64,000 nt of DNA from Cenococcum geophilum 1.58. Taxonomy: Eukaryota; Ascomycota; Dothideomycetes; Gloniales; Gloniaceae. A model generated the notes under the pieces. It searched no databases, was not told the origin of the DNA, and saw only the letters and a program-made list of their open reading frames with translations. The stretch lies in contig KV748207.1 in the NCBI GenBank assembly GCA_001692895.1, forward strand, positions 1,178,001 through 1,242,000. The letters run 5' to 3'. The position numbers were made by a program, and so were the translations under genes. Positions 13,101 to 24,600 of this stretch are shown one piece after another (within the stretch, counting starts at the first letter, position 1; each line of letters begins with the position of its first letter).

Positions 13101-14105
13101 GGCGGCTACTATAGTTAAGCAAAGACAGTAGAATTACTTTAGCGTAAATACTATTGGCTAAGGCTTAATTAGGAAGTAAAGGAGTATATTAGCTATTATA
13201 AGAAGTGTTAAGTATATAAAATCCGTAGGCACAAGCTATAGGGTTTACTTAAATTAGTTCCCCCTACTAGTAAGCTATAGCAATATTACGCTATAGACTT
13301 TATTACGGATCTCCCGCTATTTAAAGATGGCTAAGGATAATTATATAATTTAGTCCTTATTTTTATTAATAAGTTTTTAAAGTATGTCTAATACCTTCCT
13401 ATTAATAAGACGATTAACGTATAAGCACTAGCCAACCTAATTAAGGAGAAATGCTTTCTTAAAGTAGATTAGCTGTACTCTATTATTACTAATAGGGGCA
13501 GCGTTTTTATAAGCTAGTACTGGTCGGACCTATACTTCCATTTAAAGATAAACCACCACTATAGTATAGCTTTCCATCTATAAATAGACGGGTAAATAAA
13601 ACGCCAGAACTAGGAACTAGAGTCTTACCTATAGATATATTTGAACTACCAGTAAGGTAACTAGTATAAGGTACTTCTGTATGCGGAGTATACTTATAAT
13701 TCTAAGTAATATATATTATATAAGTATGCACTAATTTAGATTACCTATAGCGTTTAACTATTTGGGTTTAATAGTATACCTAATAATTACTAGCTAAGGC
13801 CGTATAATTAGTTATAGGATCTTACCGGGAAGTTTAAGGATATCTACTAGAGAGTATAAGGATACCTTTAGGAATGGGAGGAGTAATAGAAGTATACGAA
13901 GTAGAGCCTATAAGATGCCTAAGAGTAGTAGAGACTTTAGTATAACCGCAAGCACTAGGATAAGCATTTTAGAGTAGGCGATAAGGTTCTATTACGTTTA
14001 ACAAATATTAAGACCTATTAACTATTAAAGAAGCTTAATATAAGATACCTAGGTCCCTTCTAAGTTAAGGAACGAATTAGTAAGCTAGCCTATCGTCTCT
14101 AGCTA
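10170..14105 (+). pseudogene. Gypsy-B pol: protease, RT, RNase H, integrase (RIPed, 3'-truncated)
   Basis: Aspartic protease remnant at about 10200-10580. RT is at about 11090-11800: NLSRKELKILQEYL, then IRLYIDYRGLNKITIKNRY, then the catalytic box VVYLDNILIY at about 11528-11560, where the second Asp has become Asn, then FLGFANFYRRFI at about 11780-11815. RNase H lies at about 11960-12420 (DxxYNKELLAIVNCFKxWRYY). The integrase core lies at about 13290-13790 (IDFITDLPLFKDG, then LVLIFINKFLKYV). The last recognisable part is GPFxVKERISKLAYRL at about 14050-14100. Chromodomain and 3' LTR are absent. Confidence 0.8.
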
Positions 14106-16640
14106 CCCCTATTTATGGCCTATGTATATCTTTACCAAATTACTTAAGATAGGAAGGGTACTATATAAATAAAAGGTAGTACAGATTATACTACTATAGA
14201 AGCTAAAGTAGGGGGACTATACGGTAGTAAATAACTATAGGCCAATCTCCCTCCTTCTAATGCTAGGAAAAGCACTTAAATCGCTAGTAGCGGAGAGAAT
14301 AGTATACTTAGTAGAGGAATATAGCCTACTACCTAAGATATACTTTAGAGCTAGGAAGCAAGGGTTAATAATATATACGCTATTATATCTCTATAAGGAC
14401 GTATTTAGAGCGTAAAGAGAGAAAAAGAAACTATTTCTAGTATTATTTAATATTAAGGGTACGTATAATAATATAGCTATAGAGCTAGAAATTAGGAGAT
14501 TACGGTTGTAATAAATACCTTAGACGATTATATAATAGGTATAGGACTTTTATATAAACTATTAAGCCTATATATTAGAGGTATAGGCGCTCCTATAAGT
14601 AGGTCTTTTATAAGGATTAGCACTAGCCCTAATACTCTTTCTATTCTTTAACGTGGATCTTATATAAAGCGTACCTAGAAATAGCAGCTCTATAGCCTTT
14701 ATCGATAACTACTTAGTATAGGTTATAGGCCCTACAGCGGAGGAAAATACGCAGATTATCTAGGGCGAGATTATATTAATGCTTAAAAAATAGAAGAGAA
14801 CTAGTAGAGCTTAATTTAAAGCAAAGAAAACGTTATTTATCTACCTTATTAGATATAAAGAAGTAGGTGGAAATACTACTACGCCGCTCTAATTTAAAGG
14901 AAAAGAAATCCCCCTAATATAGGATATTAAAATCCTTATGGTAATTCTTAATAAGGAGCTAAGGTTTAAGGTATACCTAGTAGATAAGGCAGGCAAAGCT
15001 ACTAAGGTAATACTAGTATTACATAGATTAAAGGGACTGTAGTTTAAAAGCGTTAAGCAGCTAGCTGAAAGCTCGGTCCTACTAGTAATAGACTACGCGT
15101 TACTAATATAATACCCGCTTATAATATAAAAGTTAATATAGCTCCTTTAATAGGCGTAAAAAATTATAATATAAGCTATTATTAAGGGGTTCTATACCGT
15201 TACTTTGTTAATAGTAGAGGTAGAAGCTAGCTTACTCCCTCTTAAGTAAAGGCTGCGCAACTAGGTTATTACGTTTTAAGTATTAATCTATAAACTAGGC
15301 AAATTATATCTTTATTAAATAATTTAAAGATAGAGGCTCTATAGACGGCACTAGTTACCACTTTAGAGGATAGTAGAGATATATAAGGATATCTAGGTAA
15401 ATAGGGTGCTAGAGGTTAAACTATATATATACCCGCCGTAAGTAGCTAGGCCTAATATAGTGATATATAAGGACGAAGAATATGCTTAAGCTATTATTAA
15501 AGACTATAAGCTAGAGTAGGTTAATATATACATTAATATATTAATGCGCAATAGTAGGGTAGGAGTTAGCGTGTATACTATACTATTTAAAGCAACGGTT
15601 TTAGAAATAGTGACGAGCTTTAATTAAGCTAATGCCTACTTTATAAAGCTTTTAATAATTAGTAAGGCAGCTAACTAGCTATAGGACCTTACGTACACAG
15701 CTATTAACTAAGTAGGTTTTCTAATACCTCCCTTTAGTATAAGAATATTCTCTAACTTATAATTAGCTCTGCTATTAGTATAGAGCTAGAGGGCTAAAGC
15801 CTACTAGGAAATAGTTATGGAGATCTTAAAGAAGCTTTAACTAAACAATATTACACTATATTAGATTTTAGGCTACTTAGAATTTATAGGAAATAAAAAG
15901 GCTAATAAGCTTACTAAAACAGTAATAAAACTAAAGAGCGAGGGGCTACTATAAAGAGATGGCCTTCTATAGTACCTTATAATGTAAGCTTTAAAAAGAA
16001 CTATAATAATAATAGGACTGCTTTTAGCGGGAAGATCTAATATAGGCAAGTTTATAAAGAAAATTAACGTAATACTCTACTTTAAAAAGGCTATAAGATT
16101 ATACTAACAACTAATTTGCTTTAAAGCTACTATTTTTACATAGCTATAGAGGAGTAAGTTATTTCTAAAGGAATATCTCTATAAAATTAATATATTAGAG
16201 ACGGCGTTATATAATAATAGGTTTATAGAATTAATATAGTACTTCCTCTTCTTTTATAGGAGGTAGGTATAATAGATAATTAAACTAAAAGAGTAGTATA
16301 GAGATTAATTTAGGGATCTATTATATGTACTAGGAGGCTACTTACGCATATAAGAAGGAGGCAGGAATATTAACAGCCTAATTAAATGCTGGAAGCCAGA
16401 TATTAGCGTAGTTAAAGCTTTAATTAAATTTATAAAGGAGACTAGACGTTTATACCTAAGTATATAAAATATAGAAAGTATAGAAGCTAATATTAATAAG
16501 TAAAGACTTTTAAGAATTCCTTTTTTAATTATCTAACTAAATATACCGCAAGCCTCCTCTATACGCGCCTCTACTAATACGTTGCTAATTAAGAAGCGCA
16601 TAACGCTATAATAGCTCTATAGATATAAGGCGTTAAAAAT
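14106..16640 (+). pseudogene. LINE-A fragment 2: Tad-type reverse transcriptase and RNase H (RIPed)
   Basis: Starts abruptly next to Gypsy-B. Near 14210-14260 the plus strand reads GDYTVVNNYRPISLL, the conserved LINE RT block before motif 1, followed by LVEEYSLLPKIYF and, near 14440, LFNIKGTYNN (for FDLKGAFNGV). The catalytic block near 14690 reads SSIAFIDNYLV (FVDD changed to FIDN). An RNase H-like segment lies at about 15460-15900, ending in GNKKANKLTKT, the usual GNExADxLAK. A Cys/His-poor C-terminal LINE domain follows to about 16500. No poly(A) or target duplication was identified; the 3' boundary is approximate. Confidence 0.75.
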
Positions 16641-17586
16641 TACTTATTTAGGCTTATATCTACACTCTAACTTTCTTCTAATAGTAATACATCACTTTTC
16701 TTTATTTCCTTAGTTAAGTATAGTGTTAGGTAATAGATATATAGTTTTTATAGTTGGCTTCTAAACTAGAGCAAGCATATTAATAGTAGGAAGTATTTAG
16801 TTAGCGCTTTATAACGGCCTATACCCTAAATAGTGCATGGCTATAATAGAATATACATATATATATACATACATATATACGTATTTCCATTTAATATCGG
16901 CGATAAAATCTATATACGGCTAGTAGAAGGCTTGATCGACTCGCGATTTCAGACGGATGCGCCAGGGCGGTGGAAATATATATTGGTCAAACACTCCTTA
17001 GTAGTGATCGACACCTGGCCGACAATATGCGATGGTAACCGTACCTCGGTCGACACTACCTAAACAAGCTGCTATTCGAGCGCTTCGATTTTCATACCCG
17101 ACTTAGACCAAGGGCCTGTAAACAATACAGTTTTACCAAGTTCGTCTTTTAATCTCCTATTGCCGCTAAGTGAAATCACATCGAAGGATCAAGAAGTGGA
17201 GGAATTTGGAATTGAGATGAACCAGCACATATGGAGAATATTAGTGTGAAAACTCCGCCGCCCTTTGATTTTAACACGGCTAATTATAATAGTGCCTCGA
17301 CACGCCAAGAACCTCTGAGCAACAAGACAACACCTGAGCATAAACGCCAGGGGCAGGCAAGTGCCCGGATTTATTGCAACTACACATCCTACACAAAATC
17401 TTTCTCTCGAAAGCCCAATCTCATCAACGTGTCAGGATTTCTGTGTCTGCATTGTGAGTAGTAGAATATGAACAAACGATATCCTATCTAAAAGCAGCAT
17501 AAGCCGAAGAATGACTCATTAAAATCCAGGCTATTATTGCTATATACGAAGTCTTACCGCTCGTCTGGGTATTCCTGCGTCCAGCA
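16641..17586. other. Gene-free stretch and RIP boundary, with a TA-rich microsatellite
   Basis: 16641-16846 is AT-rich sequence of LINE or unknown origin. 16847-16882 is an imperfect ATACATATAT run. From about 16890 CA and TG become frequent, marking the edge of a non-RIPed island. I see no convincing gene in 16890-17586; it is the 3' flank of the minus-strand gene that ends at 17587. Two 76-codon open stretches here lack a recognisable domain or codon signature. Confidence 0.5.
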
Positions 17587-18465
17587 TTAATGGCAAAGTA
17601 ATCGATCTAACGCACGCGAGGAACCGCTTCCCCCTGAACCATTATTATCACCATCTGCACCGCCATCCACCTCGTAGTTTTCACTTCCTTCCATCATTTT
17701 TCGTAGAAGTTCCCTCTCTCGCCGTTCCGGAAACAGGTCTTCCCTATCGCGACTGGCTGAGCACTCGCATAATGTGAATGAGCCCTGATAGAGTGCTTCC
17801 CGAATCTTGCGTTGGTGTTTTATAAAATGTGCCGTCCCAGTACGCATTCCCGATAGCGAGTCTAGGTGGTACTGTCGATGCTCATATCTCAAGTGTTCAG
17901 CAAAGGACCGATCCTGAATAGTCGAATTGTAGCCATAGAGATATACGATCTGGCATGCAATATGGCCCCAGAGCATGGATTGATCTAAGGAAGTATCGAG
18001 TAAACTATCGATCAAAGCATCGAGGAATTCTGGAAGATCGGGAAAAAGGCCTAGATTGCTAGGCCTGTGCTTGGCTTCTGAGAAGGTGAAATTCCAATCA
18101 TTAGCCGGAAGAAGAACCGTTTCAGTTGCTCTTGGTGGATCCTGACTCGGCGGTGGAGGGATAGATGTCTTTTGAGGAGGTTGGTATGGTTTCGTCTTGA
18201 ACGTAGGAGGCACTAGACGGCGCTGCTGAGTGTCAACAACCGCGGTACCAACCTTGGCCGGTGCTGCTGTGAGTAGAGTCCATCCACACTGTGCAAGAAC
18301 CTCAGTGGCTTGGTCGATATCCGGTACAATAAGGTAGAGCTCAAAAGTCTCAGTGGGGACTCCGTAGTACACCAAGACGTCTTCGAACCAGATGGAGCAA
18401 GGAATGCTGTTTTTATGCAGCAGAATGCATGGCTGATATCTCGGCTGGAAAATGATGTCGGCCAT
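17587..18465 (-). CDS. Hypothetical protein, 292 aa, unnamed fungal family
   Basis: Single-exon frame with normal codon use, ATG at 18465 and TAA at 17587-17589. The protein starts with MADIIFQPRYQPCILLHKNS and continues with a hydrophobic beta/alpha segment (about residues 25-65: DVLVYYGVP, then ELYLIVPDIDQA). A Pro-rich linker follows (about 85-115). A helical region (about 125-250) contains LPEFLDALIDSLLD, WGHIACQIVYLYGY and LRYEHRQYHLDSLSGM. The C-terminus is Asp, Gly and Ser-rich (about 268-284). It has no signal peptide or membrane span. From memory it resembles a family of uncharacterised proteins repeated in Sordariomycete and Eurotiomycete genomes; I cannot assign a function. It is the only intact host-type gene in the window, and its 5' flank holds a MITE. 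Confidence 0.75.
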   Translation of the reverse strand: MADIIFQPRYQPCILLHKNSIPCSIWFEDVLVYYGVPTETFELYLIVPDIDQATEVLAQCGWTLLTAAPAKVGTAVVDTQQRRLVPPTFKTKPYQPPQKTSIPPPPSQDPPRATETVLLPANDWNFTFSEAKHRPSNLGLFPDLPEFLDALIDSLLDTSLDQSMLWGHIACQIVYLYGYNSTIQDRSFAEHLRYEHRQYHLDSLSGMRTGTAHFIKHQRKIREALYQGSFTLCECSASRDREDLFPERRERELLRKMMEGSENYEVDGGADGDNNGSGGSGSSRALDRLLCH

Positions 18466-18666
18466 TGAAACCTTAGAGACAGATGCTCGCCGAATAAGAT
18501 GTTAAAAGGTTAGTTGATACAGGTAGTGGTTGAGGCAGACATGTCATGGTCGCTGCGATCGGGATCTGCCACGTTTACCTTAGCTGGATTTTGATTGGAG
18601 CGGATATTCCTTCGGCCCGTCAGCAAGCTAACTAACATCCACCGAAATCACGTCTGATTATCTCAG
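18466..18666 (-). promoter_or_regulatory. Putative 5' flank of the 292-aa gene
   Basis: About 200 bp of mixed-composition, non-RIPed DNA between the start codon and the MITE at 18667. I saw no TATA box or other element I could defend. It is listed only because any core promoter of the gene should lie here or within the MITE. Confidence 0.3.
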
Positions 18667-18811
18667 TAAGCGACTCAGACGGCAAGGGCAGAACTTAAGG
18701 CGCACTCAGTAACACTAAAATATCACTAGTCTCCGCCCAAGAAAGCGCCACTTTTTTTTAACCAATCAGCTATCTACCGACCTTAAGTTTACCCTGCCGT
18801 CTGAGGGCCTA
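18667..18811. mobile_element. MITE-1 copy 1, TA-flanked, about 145 bp
   Basis: Imperfect terminal inverted repeats: the left end reads TAAGCGACTCAGACGGCAAG and the complement of the right end TAGGCCCTCAGACGGCAG. Each begins with TA, suggesting a Tc1/mariner-type TA duplication. CTTAAGG and its complement extend the symmetry inward (18693-18700 and 18780-18787). The copy is not RIPed. A diverged copy lies at 62850-63002. No coding capacity. Confidence 0.65.
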
Positions 18812-19337
18812 TAGTGCGGAACTCTATGGTGCTCAACTTCAATTTTCGCAATTTTGTATAAGAGACACTCTCTCCTATATATTTAACTCCCTAACAATAC
18901 CTTTTTAACCTAATAAGCTGATAAGTTAAATTAGACTAGTGCCCTCTATAAATTAATTAGATTTTTATTAAATTATAAAGCTGTTAACTAGGTAAGATTT
19001 AGGTAGATTTTATAACGTTTTTGCGACAAAATCGCGCCTAGGCGAGGCTCTAGTAATATAGCGTCAAAATCACCTTTTTCACCGCCGTATCTCGACCTTT
19101 TTATAACGTCTAGTTATTATAAAAATACTACGAGGTGGGAGCTCTTTAGCTTCTCTATCTATTGCATTAAATAACAACGTTGTGGCTATATTATATAAAA
19201 TATTAGATATGGGCAGTTAGTTACATTTTATCCAAAATACGCCAAAATTACCTTTTTTACTGCCGTACCTTGACCCTTTTATAACATCTAGTTATTATAA
19301 AAATACTATAAGGTAGGAGCTCTTTAGCTTCTCTATC
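18812..19337. repeat. AT-rich flank with 178-bp-period tandem duplication
   Basis: 18812-19060 is AT-rich with no gene. 19061-19160 and 19240-19338 are diverged direct repeats (CGYCAAAATYACC ... AGCTTCTCTATCT), spaced 178 bp. The sequence following the first unit (ATTGCATTAAATAACAACG) reappears as TATTATATTAAATAATAACG at 62538, on the other side of the Copia element. Copia therefore landed in the second repeat unit. RIPed, non-coding. Confidence 0.65.
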
Positions 19338-19507
19338 TGTCGGTATACTCGCATTATTAACGTGCACGAATATTACTTGTAGTGGTACGTATGCGGTGTT
19401 AAAGTTGGTAGTTATTCTTGTCTAGAAATAGGGGTTTGCTCCAAGGTCAGATTAGCTAGCCTCGCTTTATAGTCTCATAACCACGTCACATAACTAACAT
19501 TCCGACA
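19338..19507 (-). repeat. Copia 3' LTR (170 bp)
   Basis: Begins TGTCGGTATACTCGC and ends ATTCCGACA on the plus strand; the left flank is CTATC. It matches 62363-62532 over its full 170 bp with few, mostly transition differences. Confidence 0.85.
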
Positions 19508-19899
19508 CTAGAGCAACTCTAAAAAGAAGGCTAATCTATACTCTAAAGCCAAGTCTATTTCTAGACTATTTGTAGCATATACGCAATAGTTTCCACGCTC
19601 CTCTTATAGGTCCGTAATTATATAACTAGTATTACGGCTTATATTAATGCCTCTAAGCCAAAGCTTATAGAATACTATATTACGGAGATATTAAGCTAAG
19701 GAAAAGAAGAAGAAGAATTATTAAGGGTAGCAGGTTAATATGTCGCGAGGGCTGCCAAGGCACTAGTGGTAAGCGAGCCAATAGCGATTTTCTATCCCGG
19801 GGATAGAAAATCCTAATTGGCTAGTTAAATTCAGGGTCCGCAGAATATAGTAGGTGGCGCGCCCCAGCACCATCACAACCCGTAAACTACCCCTTATTA
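19508..19899 (-). other. Copia 3' non-coding end, containing a 45-bp palindrome
   Basis: Lies between the 3' LTR and the RNase H block. I see no protein motif. About 19530-19575 is loosely complementary to part of the LTR (19425-19465), which may be chance or an old rearrangement. The palindrome 19777-19821 is listed separately. Confidence 0.4.
19777..19821. repeat. 45-bp palindrome, copy 1
   Basis: A perfect inverted repeat GATTTTCTATCCC-G-GGGATAGAAAATC (19786-19812) inside a wider GCCAAT...ATTGGC frame. A near-identical 45-mer lies at 29908-29952 in Gypsy-C, an unrelated element. Confidence 0.8.
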
Positions 19900-20836
19900 C
19901 TCCTTACGCTCCACCTAACCTACAGCCTATATATTAACTTGGTTCGTATTAATAAGTCGCTATAGTGCGATATAAGGCTTCCCCTTAGTTATCGCGTCCG
20001 CAGGGTTAGCTTTACCATTAATCTATTTAACCTCTATAATCTGCTAACGTTCGTAAGCTTATCGTAGGCATATTATATTAATTATTAATTACTTCTCTTA
20101 TATAGTTCTGAGTCGTATAAGACAGTTATATAGCGACTTAGAATTAGTGTAAAGTATAAGCGGGAGGTTAATCTATAGGACCTTATCTACCGTAGACTTA
20201 ATGGCGACGGCGATATTAAAGCCATAAGCCATTCCGTAGAGTTTAGAAGCTAGAACGCTTCTAGTAACTCTTTTATACTTAATTAAGCTCTAATAGATAA
20301 CATTAACCTTCTTAGTTGCGTTAGCTAGTATAATAACATAGCTAATTTGCGAAGAGAGGTCCTTATTATTACTAGTAAAGGAAGTGTTTATAAAGACTAA
20401 GAGCTATAGGGTCTTAGCCTCTAATTTAATAAACTTAAGACCTTTATATAAGTTCTAAATCTACTAGCTTAGGCACTTATTTAACTCCTTCGTGTCTACC
20501 TCTTTAGAATTAATTACCTAGGTAGTAAAGGATAAGTTAAATAAAGCCTTTAGCTAACAGACTAAGGCGATATAGGCTCCTCTAGCGCGTTAAGCGATAT
20601 ACTAGTCCTTTAGCGTAAGTAGGCTACGCGTAACTCCATTAGAGCTAGTACTATCTACTAGTATAGTATTAACCACATTAAGGTTTTTATACTGGCGCTT
20701 TTGCGTTAGCATAATACTCCTATCTTATATTAATTAAATAAGTCCTCTATTAAACTTAATTAATATATTTACGGTTAGTTATTCTCGCTTCTTAGCCATA
20801 AACTTAGCCTTATATAGTTCGCTTTATTTAGCCTCT
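19900..20836 (-). pseudogene. Copia pol, C-terminal part: end of RT and RNase H (RIPed)
   Basis: On the minus strand, bases about 20240-19975 read LYGMAYGFNIAVAIKSTVDK, then NLPLILYTNSKSLYNCL (expected LYTDSKSLYDCL), then NPADAITKGKP. This is the RNase H block of fungal Ty1/Copia elements, with D to N changes at catalytic positions. At the right edge (20836 leftward) the frame reads EAKxSELYKAKFMAKKRE and continues from the segment that ends at 30424, showing that Gypsy-C split one open frame. Confidence 0.85.
20832..20836. repeat. Gypsy-C target-site duplication, left copy
   Basis: CCTCT directly before the 5' LTR, identical to 30419-30423 directly after the 3' LTR. Confidence 0.9.
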
Positions 20837-21180
20837 TATAATAGGACTAGCCTAGTTATAGTAGGAACGTCTTAGTAAAACACTTAATAGATAAATTTTA
20901 ATACTTTGTTTAAATTCTGCCGAATTTTACTAGCTTAATTAACTTCTGCCAAGTTCTGCCAGATCTATTAAATTCTACTAAAGTCCGTTAAAGACCGTGT
21001 GCGTATATACGCACGTATTGACCACTAAGCCCCTAACTATTTAATTATATAATTCTCTCGTTATTCCTTTCTCTTCTTTATATAATGTCTTATTCTTAGC
21101 AAGAGCTATATACCCTTAGATTTAGATAGAATTTATATTATTTCTTTAAATCTTCCCTAAAGTCTCTTCGCGCCCTTATA
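20837..21180 (+). repeat. Gypsy-C 5' LTR (344 bp)
   Basis: Aligns without gaps to 30075-30418. It starts TATAATAGGACTAG (RIPed TG start) and ends CCCTTATA, where the partner ends CCTTTACA, so the canonical CA end has mutated to TA here. Confidence 0.9.
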
Positions 21181-21189
21181 TTATATTAC

Positions 21190-21459
21190 GTTAAAATAAC
21201 TACTATTAAAATAGTAAATGAACTTAAACCTACCGCGTTAACTATAAGCGTTATAGCCCTAGTTAGGGAACAGTTAACTATAATGCAACAGTCCTTTATA
21301 GATGCTTTAGCCTAACAGCAAGCGACATTAAAAGGTTAGCACTAGTAATTAATAGGAGCAATCCGTAAAGAACTCTATAACCTTAAAGTACTTATATTAA
21401 AAACCCTAACAGCAATACCTATAAATAATAATAAATTCAATTTACCGCCTGTCCCAGTC
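21190..21459 (+). pseudogene. Gypsy-C gag N-terminal remnant
   Basis: Open for most of its length. Readable pieces include MQQSFIDALA and IRKELYNLKVLILKTLTAIP, ending at NNNKFNLPPVP. It is cut off by LINE-B. The composition resembles a helical Gag start, but there is no diagnostic motif. Confidence 0.5.
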
Positions 21460-21679
21460 CCCCTAGTGGGTCCATACAGGCTAATACCTTCTATAGGAAA
21501 AACTCTACTTAGAGAAAACCCGTTCGCGGGCCGCGCTAGAAAGACAACAGCATTCCGATGTCGGAGCGCCAGCTACTCGCCTTCTACCTATCTAAGAGTC
21601 TATATAATAAGCCAACTAACCGCGCTTCGCGGACGATCTTACTCTACCCCTTCTTCCCTTATTTTTTTTGCCCTTATTT

Positions 21680-24600
21680 TTTTACCAGTCTTCTAAGCTT
21701 TAGAAAGGCTAATATCCACTTATATCCTTTATATCTATTACCTTTATAGCCTAGAACTAGGTTAAGGCGCCTAACTATACTAGCCATTTTACAGCCGCTT
21801 AAGCGCTCCTTTTATTACTTAAAACTTCTTAAAGGCGTTTAGAGTTGTATTTTACTATAAAGTCCGCCCTTTAGTAGTATAGGCACTAAAATAGTATATA
21901 GTGGACTGTCTACCTAATCTAGCTATATTCGCACCGCGGGAGAATTGCTAGTACTCCAATAGATATAAGCCATATATTAAGCCCTATTACCTCTATACGA
22001 AGAAGAAATAGTGCTATAGCCTCTGCTTTTGTTAGGTCTTTATATAGTGGGATTATAGGACTCCCCTAAAGGGTCCTCCACGTAGTTTCTATACGGTCTT
22101 TAGCTTTTACTTACCACCGTCAGCGCCATTCTAGGTCTACCCATTTCGCGATAAGGGTAGTTACCCGCTAGCGGTGCTAGTAACCTTCTATACGGTAGCG
22201 GCGCTCCGTCTACGCTCCGCCGGCGTTCTACTAGCTATACCTACGGGGGTTTATTACAGCTTTCCGCTTTATACAATCCTTCTAGTATATAAGGAAGCCC
22301 TATATCTTATTCTTACGGTCCCTTATACGGTCTCTAAGCGCTTTTAATAGTGCTAATAGCCGTCTTATTTTTCGCTAGCGCTTTACTAGTATATTCTAGA
22401 TACCGTCAAGTGCCTCTACTAATTCTTTTTCTACCCTATTAAGAGCTATTTTGGCGGCTCTTTAGAGGGCTGTCGTTTTAATATAGAGCTAAATTAGGGG
22501 AATGGCCGCTTCTTTCTCTATTACAGCTATTGGTGTTCGCTGGTATACGCCTATAACCCTATAGAGGCACTTATTCTAGATCTTCTATAGCGGTTTAATT
22601 AAGCTTTTAGCTAGCGTTCCGCCGTCGTCCCGAACTTCCCACACTTGGGCTCTATACAGTATCGCTAGTTAGACGGTGGCCGTGTATAGGAGGCGCGAGC
22701 GGCGTATTAAGGGGCCCTATATGGACGTAGTAATCCTTAATATTACTTTAAAGGCTACTAAGCCCTTACTTGCGGCCTTCTTAACCTATTCTTTCTACTA
22801 GAGCTTAGGGTCCACCTAAATCCCTAGGACTTGCATACTGGTTTTCTAGGGAGCTGTCTCGCAGCCAGCAATACGTACGGTAGACGCAAGGTCTACAGTA
22901 GCGTGGCGCTGTTGTCTTATAAAGTGCATAAGCTAGTACTTTTTAGGGGCGAACGCCGCGCCGTGTCGGTTTGCCTATGCGGCGTAGCAGTTATAAGCGG
23001 CCTCCAATTATTGGCAGTTCTCTACTACGGTATCCCCCTAAGTAATAAGGTTCGTATTGTTTACAAAGCTAAACCCTAGTGTACCGCTGTTAGGGCTCTA
23101 GAATTCCTCTAATAGCTCTAATATAAAAAAGAGGAATAGAATTGGCAATAAGGGAGACCCCTAGGGGATGCCTGTCTGCGTCTGGATTTAATTGCTCTTA
23201 TAACCTATAAACTTAATATAGGTCTTACGTGCTATTAAGAAGCTTTATATATAGTCTATAAGCTACTTTAGAAAGCCTTTTCTTTTTAAGATATATAGAA
23301 GCCTTTTATAGGAAATATTGTTAAATGCCCCTACTAAGTCTAGGCTTAGCATTAACACCACGCATCTATAACGCGTTCGCCACGCTATCTATATATAAGA
23401 GTTAAGCAGTCCTACCGCTGATAATGTGGATTGCTTTCGCCTTGCTCCTATCTAGTTCTAAGGGAGTAGCCTATATTCTTCCGCTGCCTCTAATATAATA
23501 TTAGCTACATGCTTCTCTAGGACTTTTGCTAGCGTATTTTTAAGAGTAATTAGTCTATAGCTGCCTAGGAGAGAGTAGTCTTTCTTTCCCTCTTTACGTA
23601 AAACCACAGTTATAGATTCTTTAAGGCTTTTTGATATTATTCCGTTGGCAAAGTAATAGCTAGCTACTTCTGCTAAGTCTTTTATAATAACTAGGGCAAC
23701 CACTTTAAGAACCTTATTTGGTATACTGTCTAGCCCTAGGGCTTTTTTATTTAGAAGGCTTATAATTAGCTTACTAATTTCCTCTATTAAAATAATAGGG
23801 CTAATATTAAGCGTCCTTTGTTCCATTATTGCCTCTATCTTAGTATCTCTAGCTATAAAAATATCCGCTTTTATAGTGTTATTATTTATTAAGGGGTCTT
23901 TAATGGACCTCCTAAGGTCTAGTAAATGGGGGTCCGCCTTTACTACGCTTACTTTTCTACTCCATTTTAATAAGATCTAGAGTCCTTTATTATGTGGTTT
24001 TAACTAGTCCTTAGTAAGTTTATAGATAAAGCGCCTTTAGTTATCTTAACTAACTTTCCTAGTCTCTTTCTGGAGCTAGTTGCTTAGTACTAAGTATCTT
24101 TAGAGGTCCTAGGGGTTATTATAGGCCTAGTACTATTGTTGCGCCTAGTAGGCGCTAGCGTGGAGCTATATAGCGTATAGCGACTATTCTTAACGGGCTT
24201 GCTAGCTAGGCCGTACTTATAGGTAATATTTTCTAAGTGCTTACTTAATCCCTTCTTAGAGGGCATAGAGTGGGTTTTTAGACGTAGCCTAGTTAAGCTG
24301 CTAGATACTTTAGAGGAGGCCTTATAAGTCTAGCTTCTTAAGGGTAAGGCGCTAGCGTTCTGCTAGTAAATAGCCAGCGTTATTAATTTAGATGCGGATA
24401 GGTATATGGTTTTTTATAAGGGCCTATTCTTTAACTATACTATAGAAGTTAACTTATCTGTATAGATCTGGTAATATAAACGTAAGGTCAATTACACTCT
24501 CCTATTATCCTCTTTTCTATATAGGCTCTCTTTTTAGTGTCGTAAGTATAAGACCTCTAGCATCTATTTTAGCCAGGAGGCATTCCGCCTACTCTTCGCT

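Larger units (their letters stand above)
8130..14105 (+). mobile_element. Gypsy-B: Ty3/Gypsy element lacking its 3' end (RIPed)
   Basis: The element begins at TGTGGACACC, only 12 bp after the Gypsy-A target duplication. It runs through gag, protease, RT, RNase H and integrase, then stops at about 14105 in the integrase C-terminal region, where LINE reverse-transcriptase sequence begins. I found no second LTR or polypurine tract, so the 3' part is deleted. It belongs to a different family from Gypsy-A: the LTR and gag differ and the RT is divergent. Confidence 0.7.

Noticed and set aside
16833..17461. Two 76-codon plus-strand frames in the unRIPed island
   Set aside because: The first begins in a TA microsatellite. 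Neither has a recognisable domain, and both lie in the 3' flank of the minus-strand gene.
21466..23079. Short plus-strand frames of 63-82 codons
   Set aside because: They are antisense to the LINE-B ORF2 C-terminal domain, RT end and junction, and do not match a known family.
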